Positions 18,091-25,025 of a stretch of DNA of 64,000 bases are shown piece after piece. A program made the translations under genes and the position numbers. The notes under the pieces were generated by a model. That model ran no database searches. It saw only the letters and a program-made list of their open reading frames with translations, and had not been told where the DNA came from. Source of the DNA: Suilimivivens sp045586385 (GTDB lineage: Bacteria > Bacillota > Clostridia > Lachnospirales > Lachnospiraceae); contig JAZNAE010000091.1 of NCBI GenBank assembly GCA_045586385.1, positions 62,001 through 126,000 on the forward strand, written 5' to 3'. The stretch's first letter is position 1, and every line of letters starts with the position of its first letter.

Positions 18091-18118
18091 TTAACAATTT
18101 TTTGTTAATAAATATTAT
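18091..18118 (+). promoter_or_regulatory. Promoter with palindrome before the NifU-like/GGGtGRT pair
   Basis: TTAACA (18091-18096), 16-base spacer, TATTAT (18113-18118). The -35 and spacer are covered by a perfect palindrome, TTAACAA (18091-18097), TTTT, TTGTTAA (18102-18108). It suggests a repressor site. The arms are those of a Rex box but in the opposite (inside-out) order, so Rex is not assigned. Confidence 0.6.
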
Positions 18119-18143
18119 CTACACAATTGAAAGGAGTTTTCAC

Positions 18144-18848
18144 ATGATTTATTCAAAAGAAGTTGAAGAAATGTGTACAGTTGCCCAGGGTGTAAGCCAT
18201 GGTTGTGCACCTATCCCTGAAGAAGCAAAATGGGTAAAAGCAAAAGACGTTAAAGACATCTCCGGTCTTACACATGGTATCGGTTGGTGTGCTCCTCAGC
18301 AGGGTGCCTGCAAACTGACATTAAATGTGAAAGAAGGTATCATCCAGGAAGCATTGGTTGAAACCATTGGATGTTCCGGTATGACTCATTCAGCTGCTAT
18401 GGCATCTGAAATCTTACCCGGAAGAACAGTGCTTGAAGCATTAAATACAGACCTTGTATGTGATGCTATCAACACAGCGATGAGAGAATTATTCTTACAG
18501 ATTGTTTACGGACGTACTCAGAGTGCATTCTCTGAAGACGGACTTCCCGTAGGTGCAGGTCTTGAAGACTTAGGAAAGGGACTTCGTTCTCAGGTTGGTA
18601 CTATGTATGGTACATTAAAGAAAGGTCCCCGTTACCTCGAAATGGCAGAAGGATATGTAACAGGTATTGCACTTGATGCAGAGGATCAGATTATCGGTTA
18701 CAAGTTCGTAAGTCTTGGCAAGATGACAGACTTCATCAAGAAGGGTGATGATCCTACCACAGCTTGGGAAAAAGCCAGCGGACAGTATGGTAGAGTGGCA
18801 GACGCTGTTAAGATTATCGACCCCAGAACAGATGCAGAAGTGAAATAA
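18144..18848 (+). CDS. NifU/IscU-like scaffold-fold protein, partner of GGGtGRT protein
   Basis: 234 residues. The segment GACKLTLNVKEG-IIQEA to TIGCSGMTHSAAMASEI (about residues 50-85) aligns with the IscU/NifU N-terminal fold, giving two of the three scaffold cysteines. The third, normally in a HCSxLA context, has no counterpart (LFLQIVYGRTQSAF), so classic Fe-S assembly is doubtful. Further Cys at about 11 and 21 (EMCTVAQGVSHGC). ATG 18144 is chosen because AAGGAG lies 7 bases upstream; the open frame from 18021 crosses the promoter. Codons are enriched in ATC, AAC, GGT, CGT and TTC, as in highly expressed genes. It pairs with the next gene, 23 bases downstream. Confidence 0.8.
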   Translation: MIYSKEVEEMCTVAQGVSHGCAPIPEEAKWVKAKDVKDISGLTHGIGWCAPQQGACKLTLNVKEGIIQEALVETIGCSGMTHSAAMASEILPGRTVLEALNTDLVCDAINTAMRELFLQIVYGRTQSAFSEDGLPVGAGLEDLGKGLRSQVGTMYGTLKKGPRYLEMAEGYVTGIALDAEDQIIGYKFVSLGKMTDFIKKGDDPTTAWEKASGQYGRVADAVKIIDPRTDAEVK

Positions 18849-18871
18849 TAGAGAAGCGGAGGTAAAATATA

Positions 18872-19882
18872 ATGGCATTATTTGAATCATATGAAAGACG
18901 AATTGAGAAAATCAATTCAGTATTAAATAGCTATGGTATCGCTTCTCTTGAAGAAGCTGAGAAAATTACAAAAGATGCAGGCTTAAATGTTTACGATATG
19001 GTAAAAGGCATTCAGCCCATCTGTTTTGAAAACGCTTGTTGGGCATACATTACAGGTGCAGCAATCGCTATCAAGAAAGAATGTAGAAGAGCAGCTGACG
19101 CTGCGGCAGCAATCGGTGAAGGTCTTCAGGCTTTCTGTATTCCCGGTTCCGTTGCTGATACACGTAAGGTTGGCTTAGGACATGGTAACCTTGGTAAGAT
19201 GCTTCTTGAAGAAGAAACAGAATGTTTTGCATTCTTAGCAGGTCATGAATCCTTTGCAGCTGCTGAAGGTGCTATCGGTATCGCAGAAAAGGCTAACAAG
19301 GTACGTCAGAAACCCTTAAGAGTTATTCTTAACGGTCTCGGAAAAGATGCAGCTCAGATTATTGCAAGAATCAACGGATTTACATTTGTTGAAACAGAAT
19401 ATGATCCATACACAAACACTGTCAAGGAAGTATTCCGCACATCTTACTCCGAAGGTCTTCGCGCAAAGGTTAACTGCTACGGTGCAAACGATGTTTGTGA
19501 AGGCGTTGCTATCATGCACAAGGAAGGTGTAGACGTTTCTATTACAGGTAACTCCACCAACCCTACAAGATTCCAGCATCCCGTTGCAGGTACTTATAAG
19601 AAAGAATGTATCGAACAGGGTAAGAAATACTTCTCCGTAGCATCCGGTGGTGGTACAGGCCGTACACTTCATCCCGATAACATGGCTGCAGGTCCGGCTT
19701 CCTATGGTATGACAGATACTATGGGACGTATGCACTCCGATGCACAGTTCGCAGGTTCTTCATCCGTACCCGCTCACGTAGAAATGATGGGTCTTATCGG
19801 TGCAGGTAACAACCCGATGGTAGGTATGACAGTTGCTGTTGCAGTAGCTATCCAGGAAAGTTCGGATGCAGGTAAATTTTAA
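18872..19882 (+). CDS. GGGtGRT family protein
   Basis: 336-residue soluble protein of the GGGtGRT family (PF14057), recognised from SGGGTGRTLHPDNM near residue 257. The biochemical role is unknown. Gly/Ala-rich helices (AITGAAIAIKKECRRAADAAAA-like) and a conserved Cys near residue 50 (CFENACW) are visible. In my recollection the family is always encoded beside the NifU-like protein found here, suggesting a complex or enzyme/maturase pair. Codon use is strongly biased to C-ending and GGT/CGT codons, unlike yvcK downstream, pointing to high expression. The unit ends at a strong terminator. Confidence 0.85.
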   Translation: MALFESYERRIEKINSVLNSYGIASLEEAEKITKDAGLNVYDMVKGIQPICFENACWAYITGAAIAIKKECRRAADAAAAIGEGLQAFCIPGSVADTRKVGLGHGNLGKMLLEEETECFAFLAGHESFAAAEGAIGIAEKANKVRQKPLRVILNGLGKDAAQIIARINGFTFVETEYDPYTNTVKEVFRTSYSEGLRAKVNCYGANDVCEGVAIMHKEGVDVSITGNSTNPTRFQHPVAGTYKKECIEQGKKYFSVASGGGTGRTLHPDNMAAGPASYGMTDTMGRMHSDAQFAGSSSVPAHVEMMGLIGAGNNPMVGMTVAVAVAIQESSDAGKF

Positions 19883-19906
19883 TAGTTTGTTAATGAGTTA
19901 AAAATA

Positions 19907-19955
19907 GGTTGGACACGTCATTTGAAGTAATTGTTATGTCGTGTCCAACTTTTGT
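19907..19955 (+). terminator. Terminator after the GGGtGRT gene
   Basis: GTTGGACACG and CGTGTCCAAC give ten perfect pairs around a 22-base loop, followed by a short T-rich stretch (TTTTGTTT). It isolates the pair from yvcK. Confidence 0.85.
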
Positions 19956-19988
19956 TTCCGAAACATTTTGGAATAGGAGATTAATTGT

Positions 19989-20936
19989 ATGAAAAAGGTA
20001 GTTGTTTTTGGTGGAGGAACAGGATTGTCCTGTCTTTTATCCGGGTTAAAACTATTTCCGATAGATGTTACAACAATTATTACGGTGAGTGATAATGGAA
20101 GCAGCACCGGTGTACTCAAAGAAGAATTGGATATTCCGGCAGTAGGTGATGTGGGGAAGGTGTTACTTGCCATGGCGAACGGGGATGATGATTTGATCAA
20201 ATTGCTTCGCTACCGTTTTAATAAAAGTGGTACCTTATATAATCATCCTGTGCGTAATATAATTTTAGCTGCACTAATTGATTTAAAGGGTAATCTGACC
20301 GAGGCTACCAAATATATGTGTCAGTTACTAAACATAAAAGGAACCGTTTTACCCCTTACGGAAGAAAAAGTTGATCTTGTGGGAAAAAGCAATGATAAGG
20401 ATTATTTCGGTGAAGAAGAGGTGAGTTTAAATATCAGAAATATCCGCAAGCTTGCGTATGATCATGATATTCAAATCAGTGATGAAATAAAGAAAAAAAT
20501 AGCAGAGGCCGATTTGATTATTTTTAGTTCGGGAAGTTTGTATACAAGTATTTTACCACATTTAATTTCCGAGGAAATTTTATCAGCAATCGAGAACACA
20601 TCGGCGCCGCTTATGTATATATCTAATTTGGTTACACAGCCGGGTGAAACGGACGATTATAATGTCAGTGATCATATTGCTGTTCTAAATCAGTATTTGA
20701 GAAACCGGAAAATTGATGTTGTTGTTGCAAATAATGCAAGCATTGATGTGTATGTAATTGAGAAATATCTCACAACAGAAAACAAAAAAATAGTTTCTGT
20801 TGACATGGATAAATTAGAGCAGCAGAATGTGTGTGTGATAGAAGGTGACATCTTTTGTCTCGAGAATGAGGTAATCAGACACGATGCATTAAAAACGGCA
20901 TTTATCATATTTTCATATTTAATGGAACATGAATAG
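19989..20936 (+). CDS. yvcK: YvcK/CofD-like gluconeogenesis factor
   Basis: 315 residues. Opens with VVVFGGGTGLSCLLSGLK and contains SDNGSSTGVLKEE, both diagnostic of YvcK. In Bacillus this UDP-sugar-binding protein is needed for growth on gluconeogenic substrates and for wall synthesis. The usual neighbours rapZ and whiA are absent; here it stands alone between a terminator and a signalling gene. SD TAGGAG lies 9 bases before the ATG. LVTQPGETDDYNVSDHI is a further family signature. Assignment is firm; the isolated position is the only oddity. Confidence 0.92.
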   Translation: MKKVVVFGGGTGLSCLLSGLKLFPIDVTTIITVSDNGSSTGVLKEELDIPAVGDVGKVLLAMANGDDDLIKLLRYRFNKSGTLYNHPVRNIILAALIDLKGNLTEATKYMCQLLNIKGTVLPLTEEKVDLVGKSNDKDYFGEEEVSLNIRNIRKLAYDHDIQISDEIKKKIAEADLIIFSSGSLYTSILPHLISEEILSAIENTSAPLMYISNLVTQPGETDDYNVSDHIAVLNQYLRNRKIDVVVANNASIDVYVIEKYLTTENKKIVSVDMDKLEQQNVCVIEGDIFCLENEVIRHDALKTAFIIFSYLMEHE

Positions 20937-20988
20937 TCTGACAATTACAACAATTATGCTGGCGGCAGACAAAATGATTGAAAATTAC

Positions 20989-21017
20989 TTGCGTAAATCC
21001 TTACATCATGGTATAGT
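20989..21017 (+). promoter_or_regulatory. Sigma-A promoter of the HD-GYP response regulator
   Basis: TTGCGT (20989-20994), 17-base spacer, TATAGT (21012-21017). The predicted transcript would carry a leader of about 130 bases before the ATG at 21157, including the terminator-like hairpin at 21095-21130. The gap 20937-21156 otherwise holds no gene. Confidence 0.7.
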
Positions 21018-21094
21018 ATTATTATCAAATATCAGAAAAATGTGAACAAAAATATGACTAGAAAGCGGACATTCCGTTTGATATTGATGTTTAG

Positions 21095-21130
21095 ACGGTA
21101 AAGGAAAATGATCCCTTTGCCGTTTTTTGT
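21095..21130 (+). terminator. Intrinsic terminator inside the leader (possible attenuator)
   Basis: ACGGTAAAGG (21095-21104) pairs with CCTTTGCCGT (21114-21123; one G-T pair) and runs into six T residues. It lies between the promoter at 20989 and the start codon at 21157. An upstream CCGT (about 21074-21077) could pair with ACGG and compete, the layout of an attenuator. No known riboswitch core was recognised. Confidence 0.65.
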
Positions 21131-21156
21131 TGCAAAAAAAATTTGAGGGTATTATT

Positions 21157-23205
21157 ATGGCAAATGAAGAAAGAAAAAGAATTCTTGTAGTTGACGATGA
21201 CCGGTTAAGTTTGGCTGTTGCAGAAGAGTTCTTAAATGATGATTATGATGTGGATTGCGTTGATTCGGGGGAAGCAGCGCTTTTATATCTGGAAAGTAAT
21301 TATCCTGATGTAATTTTATTGGATTTACATATGCCCGGAATGGGAGGTAGGGAAACATTAAATGTGATTATGTCCTCCAGTTTGTTAAAACATATACCTG
21401 TCATTTGTATTACAGCAGATTCTAAGTCAGAAACAGAAATAGAATGTCTTTCAATCGGTGCACTGGATTATATAACAAAGCCTTTTGTACCGCAGGTTGC
21501 TAAAAGTAGAATCAGCAGAATCGTTGAATTAAATGAGTTAAAAAATAATTTAACGGAGCAACTTGATAAAAAGACAAAGTTATTGGAAAAAGTTACGCTG
21601 AATTTTATTATGGCAATTGCAAACACCATTGATGCAAAAGATGCCTATACGTCAGGTCATTCTGTAAGAGTAGCCAAATGTGCGGAGGCAATCGCCAAGG
21701 AACTTGGGTGGGATGATGAAGAAGTACAAAATATCCAATACATTGCACTTCTGCATGACATTGGTAAGATTGGAATACCGGATGCTATATTAAATAAGCC
21801 GTATCATTTGTCCGTTGAAGAGTTTAATATTGTAAAAAAACATCCGATTATCGGCCGTGAAATATTAAAAGATATTCATATGATTGACAGCGTAACAGAT
21901 GGGGCGTTATATCACCATGAAAGATATGATGGAAACGGTTATCCTTTTGGATTAAAAGGAAAAGAAATTCCACTTTGTGCCAGGATAGTAGGAATTGCAG
22001 ATTCCTATGATGCAATGACATCCAATCGGGTATATCGTTCGAAACTGAAGAAAGAAGATGTGATTTCCGAGTTTGAAAGATGTAAAGGTACACAATTTGA
22101 CCCGGAACTCACAGAATTATTTTTAAAAATGCTTCGTCGTGGTTTTTATGTTCCTGAAACAGATTATGAAGATAACCATGTTCTTGAAGAAGAAAACGGT
22201 TTAAAAGGTGAAGTCAACAGTTTACTTAGCAAGGTATTGGCTGAGTATACTGCCGAGGCGAAGAAAATAGCCATGAAGGATGCCCTTACAGGACTTTATA
22301 ATAGGAGTTATGCAGAGACAAGATTACCGGGAATGTTAAAAGAAGCCGGCGTGGGTACACTTTTCATGATTGATATTAATAATTTGGGTGAAATTAATGA
22401 AATGTACGGCCATATTGCCGGTGATTTTGCATTAACAAATTTTGCAGGCAATGTGCAGCAATGCATTAATGAAGAAGATGTTTTGTGCCGTATAGGAAAA
22501 GATCGTTTTGTATTATTTGTCAAAAAACTTCATGACAAAGAAAAAATCAAAGAATTAGCACATAATATGCTGACTAAAACAACTGCCGGATTAAGAGGAA
22601 ACGTGTTCGGTAATATGGTTTTTGTTACAATTGGAATTTCAGTTTACCCTGAGAACGGAAATACTTATGAACTTTTATATGAAAATGCCGATAAAGCGTT
22701 ATACCATTTGAAACGAAGCAATAAAAACGCTTTTGAGTTTTTTGAAGAAGGCAAAACAGAATTCAGTAATGTAACTATGACGGATATCAACCACATCCGC
22801 TCCATGATAGAAGGTAAAAACTATACATTTGACGGTGTTTTCCATGTGGAATATGATGAATTTAAACGAATGTACAATTATATTGCACGCAGTGTTGTCA
22901 GAAACCATCATAGTGTGCAGACCGTACTCTTTACCCTCAATATAAATGATACTGCATCATATAGAAAAATGGTTCCTGATGAAGCGATGAATGTATTGGA
23001 AGCAGCAGTTGCCTCTTCTTTAAGGATGGTTGATATAGGAACAAGATACAGTAGTGTACAATATATTGTAATTTTGTTAGATGCAGATTTAGAGAATGGT
23101 AAAAAAGTTGCACAAAGAGTTATGAATAAATTCTATAAAATGTATGTTCGGGGAGATGTGGATTTATCTTATGATATTCAAACCATGTGCCCGAAAATAG
23201 TATAG
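21157..23205 (+). CDS. Response regulator: REC, HD-GYP and two degenerate GGDEF domains
   Basis: 682 residues. The receiver domain (about 7-125) has acidic triad DDD and phospho-acceptor Asp56 (VILLDLHMPG). The HD-GYP domain (about 155-335) keeps HDIGKIGIPD and HHERYDGNGYPFGLKG, so c-di-GMP hydrolysis is likely. A GGDEF domain (about 365-530) has RIGKDRF instead of GGDEF. A further segment (about 545-680) resembles a second, more decayed GGDEF domain (IGTRYSSVQYIVIL). ATG 21157 follows GAGGG; the upstream in-frame TTG lies in the terminator T-run and is rejected. No partner histidine kinase is adjacent. Predicted phosphorylation-controlled c-di-GMP phosphodiesterase. Confidence 0.93.
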   Translation: MANEERKRILVVDDDRLSLAVAEEFLNDDYDVDCVDSGEAALLYLESNYPDVILLDLHMPGMGGRETLNVIMSSSLLKHIPVICITADSKSETEIECLSIGALDYITKPFVPQVAKSRISRIVELNELKNNLTEQLDKKTKLLEKVTLNFIMAIANTIDAKDAYTSGHSVRVAKCAEAIAKELGWDDEEVQNIQYIALLHDIGKIGIPDAILNKPYHLSVEEFNIVKKHPIIGREILKDIHMIDSVTDGALYHHERYDGNGYPFGLKGKEIPLCARIVGIADSYDAMTSNRVYRSKLKKEDVISEFERCKGTQFDPELTELFLKMLRRGFYVPETDYEDNHVLEEENGLKGEVNSLLSKVLAEYTAEAKKIAMKDALTGLYNRSYAETRLPGMLKEAGVGTLFMIDINNLGEINEMYGHIAGDFALTNFAGNVQQCINEEDVLCRIGKDRFVLFVKKLHDKEKIKELAHNMLTKTTAGLRGNVFGNMVFVTIGISVYPENGNTYELLYENADKALYHLKRSNKNAFEFFEEGKTEFSNVTMTDINHIRSMIEGKNYTFDGVFHVEYDEFKRMYNYIARSVVRNHHSVQTVLFTLNINDTASYRKMVPDEAMNVLEAAVASSLRMVDIGTRYSSVQYIVILLDADLENGKKVAQRVMNKFYKMYVRGDVDLSYDIQTMCPKIV

Positions 23206-23284
23206 ACATTTATTTCTTTTTCCGTTAAAATGTTTCATGAAATATATAGGAAATGAAATATTTGGGAAATGAAAGAGGTTCGAA

Positions 23285-23857
23285 ATGGAAGAAAGTAAAA
23301 TGATATACTGCACATCCTGTGGTGCAGAAAATCCGGTGGATTCGAAATTTTGCAGTTACTGTGGTACAAAAATAGATGAACAGACTTTTACGGATGAACT
23401 TGATATTCATTATGAAGATGAAACTATATATAGCAGCACAGAATTATTTGACGATTACTATGCATCTGATTATATAGAAAATACAGTTGAAGATGAGTTG
23501 ACAAGCACACAACCTACAGAAACACCTGCATTCACATATAATTATTCGACAAATTTATCATCCGGAGCAACATCTAATACAAACTCTAATGCAAGTACAA
23601 ACGGCGGCGGAAATATTGGTTTTTCTATAACGTCTATGATTTGCGGTATTGTTTCTATTTTATGTTGCTGTACTGCGTTTGGATTTGTGGCAGCTATTAT
23701 TGCTGTAGTGATTGGTATTATTGCCGTTAAGTCCAAATATGACGGAAAAGGCATGGCAATTGCTGGTATTATAACAGGTGGAATCGGTATTTTTGTTTGG
23801 ATAGTATTTATGATTATCGGCGGTTTTGGACTATTTTTAGATATTCTTGAGTATTAA
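23285..23857 (+). CDS. Zinc-ribbon membrane protein, DUF4190-like
   Basis: 190 residues. N-terminal zinc ribbon with two Cys pairs (CTSCGAEN, then CSYCGTK); an acidic, Thr/Asn-rich linker (about 40-110); then two hydrophobic hairpins (about 118-150 and 160-188) with GMAIAGIITGGIGI, as in DUF4190 proteins. Function unknown. The ATG follows GAAAGAGG. The DUF2752 gene begins 6 bases after the stop, and the two probably form one small membrane unit. Assignment to DUF4190 is by pattern and is probable. Confidence 0.8.
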   Translation: MEESKMIYCTSCGAENPVDSKFCSYCGTKIDEQTFTDELDIHYEDETIYSSTELFDDYYASDYIENTVEDELTSTQPTETPAFTYNYSTNLSSGATSNTNSNASTNGGGNIGFSITSMICGIVSILCCCTAFGFVAAIIAVVIGIIAVKSKYDGKGMAIAGIITGGIGIFVWIVFMIIGGFGLFLDILEY

Positions 23858-23863
23858 TATGCC

Positions 23864-24256
23864 ATGAAGTTACGTGCGGATACCATTTTTTTTATAATAG
23901 GATTATTTATCTGGCTTCCCGTAATCATTATGGGAAGCTGGTTTGCAAAAAACGGCTTTTCGGAATATAAAGACATCTTTTCTTGTGTATTGTATGAGTG
24001 GAGCGGTATTTTGTGTCCCGGATGTGGCGGAACAAGGGCACTTTATCATTTGTTTTCAGGGAACTTATTAGTTAGTTTCAAGTATCATCCGGCAGTTATA
24101 ACCGTAATTTTGTTTTATTTTCAATTTATGCTACTTTATTTATGTAGGAAATATATTTTTATCAAAACGAGAAACAAAGAGATTCACATAGAATATTATT
24201 CTTATGCACTTGTTGCTGTAATTATAATACAATGGTTAATTAAAATAATGTGTTGA
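23864..24256 (+). CDS. DUF2752 membrane protein
   Basis: 130 residues with three to four membrane helices. The family motif CPGCGGTRALYHLF sits between the first and second helix (about residues 45-60). The function of DUF2752 is not known. It is translated right after the zinc-ribbon protein (6-base gap), lacks a good SD of its own and so probably depends on coupling. It ends just before a bidirectional terminator. A pairing of DUF2752 with small TM2/DUF4190-type proteins is common in Clostridia by my recollection. Confidence 0.85.
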   Translation: MKLRADTIFFIIGLFIWLPVIIMGSWFAKNGFSEYKDIFSCVLYEWSGILCPGCGGTRALYHLFSGNLLVSFKYHPAVITVILFYFQFMLLYLCRKYIFIKTRNKEIHIEYYSYALVAVIIIQWLIKIMC

Positions 24257-24281
24257 TTTTCCTAGGATAAAATAAACTTAA

Positions 24282-24320
24282 AACCCGTTTAAGAATAACG
24301 CTTAAACGGGTTGGTTTTTT
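24282..24320. terminator. Bidirectional terminator between DUF2752 and lipoprotein genes
   Basis: AACCCGTTTAAG (24282-24293) pairs perfectly with CTTAAACGGGTT (24301-24312), with a T-run on the plus strand and A-rich sequence on the other side. It serves the two convergent genes. Confidence 0.88.
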
Positions 24321-24327
24321 TTGCTTT

Positions 24328-24858
24328 TTATTCAGTTTCTACCATAGCGTCTGAGTTTTCGGAATCATCCTCATATGTGTAGATTTCTTCGGGAATATCA
24401 CCATGAAGAATCGAAACAATGTACTGAATTCTTAAATTGGCACGATCATAATTTTGTTTTGCAACATCAGCCAGGTTTGCATCGAATGTTTCCGAACCAA
24501 AAGCCTGATGATAATAGTATACTGCTTCCATCATATAAGAACTGGCTTCATCTGCTAATTCTTCAACGCCCGGGAAACCCTCCGGTACGGTAAGGGATGC
24601 CATTTGTTCAAAATTGGTATTCATAGTATCTAATATTGCAAGTAAATCTGTGACGGCTGTTTCAGAATCAGGATCAATTGCATTAATAGAAGCATCAAAA
24701 GTTTTAATGTTTTCAAAAAATTGATTCATATTTGCCTTATAAGTATCTAACTCAGGGTCACTTTTACATCCGGTTAATAAAAATGTGCAAATCAAACCGA
24801 TTGTTAAGAGTATCGCCTTGATTTTAACGATAGTCTTTCTTTCTGATTGTATATTCAA
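24328..24858 (-). CDS. Putative lipoprotein of unknown function
   Basis: 176 residues. A positive N-terminus, hydrophobic helix and lipobox LLTGC (about 22-26) mark export and lipid attachment to the outer face of the membrane. The mature part is acidic and helical, ending in an Asp/Glu/Ser tail; no family recognised. The start is probably TTG at 24858: a perfect TAGGAGG lies 8 bases before it and this start gives a normal signal-peptide length, whereas the longer ATG frame at 24960 adds an implausible hydrophobic leader. Single gene, divergent from metH. Confidence 0.8.
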   Translation of the reverse strand: MNIQSERKTIVKIKAILLTIGLICTFLLTGCKSDPELDTYKANMNQFFENIKTFDASINAIDPDSETAVTDLLAILDTMNTNFEQMASLTVPEGFPGVEELADEASSYMMEAVYYYHQAFGSETFDANLADVAKQNYDRANLRIQYIVSILHGDIPEEIYTYEDDSENSDAMVETE

Positions 24859-24960
24859 AGTTATTCCTCCTAAAAACCTTTTTAAACCACATGTATATAA
24901 ATTATCATAGTTGTAAGATGAAATCAAGAAACAGATGATGAAAAAGATATGATTGTTCAA

Positions 24961-24989
24961 TTGTAGTTTTGCTAAAATTATGTTAACAT
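24961..24989 (+). promoter_or_regulatory. Probable sigma-A promoter of metH
   Basis: TTGTAG (24961-24966), 17-base spacer, TAACAT (24984-24989), 36 bases before the ATG. The leader is too short to hold a SAM riboswitch or T-box. Confidence 0.5.
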
Positions 24990-25025
24990 GAGAAAATAGG
25001 TGAATAATATAGAGAGGATAGATAC

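Noticed and set aside
18091..18108. Rex operator
   Set aside because: The half sites are in reversed order relative to the Rex consensus (TTGTTAA-N4-TTAACAA); reported only as an unassigned palindrome.
18021..18143. N-terminal extension of the NifU-like protein to 18021
   Set aside because: It would run through the promoter; ATG 18144 has a well-placed AAGGAG.
21018..21156. A c-di-GMP (GEMM) riboswitch before the HD-GYP gene
   Set aside because: The conserved GEMM core could not be found; only the terminator and a possible competing stem are visible.
21127..21156. TTG start at 21127 for the response regulator
   Set aside because: It lies in the T-run of the leader terminator and has no SD; ATG 21157 has GAGGG.
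24859..25025. SAM riboswitch or T-box for metH or the ilv/leu genes
   Set aside because: The metH leader is too short and no T-box sequence (TGGNACCGCG) was seen before metH, ilvB2, ilvN2, ilvC or leuC.
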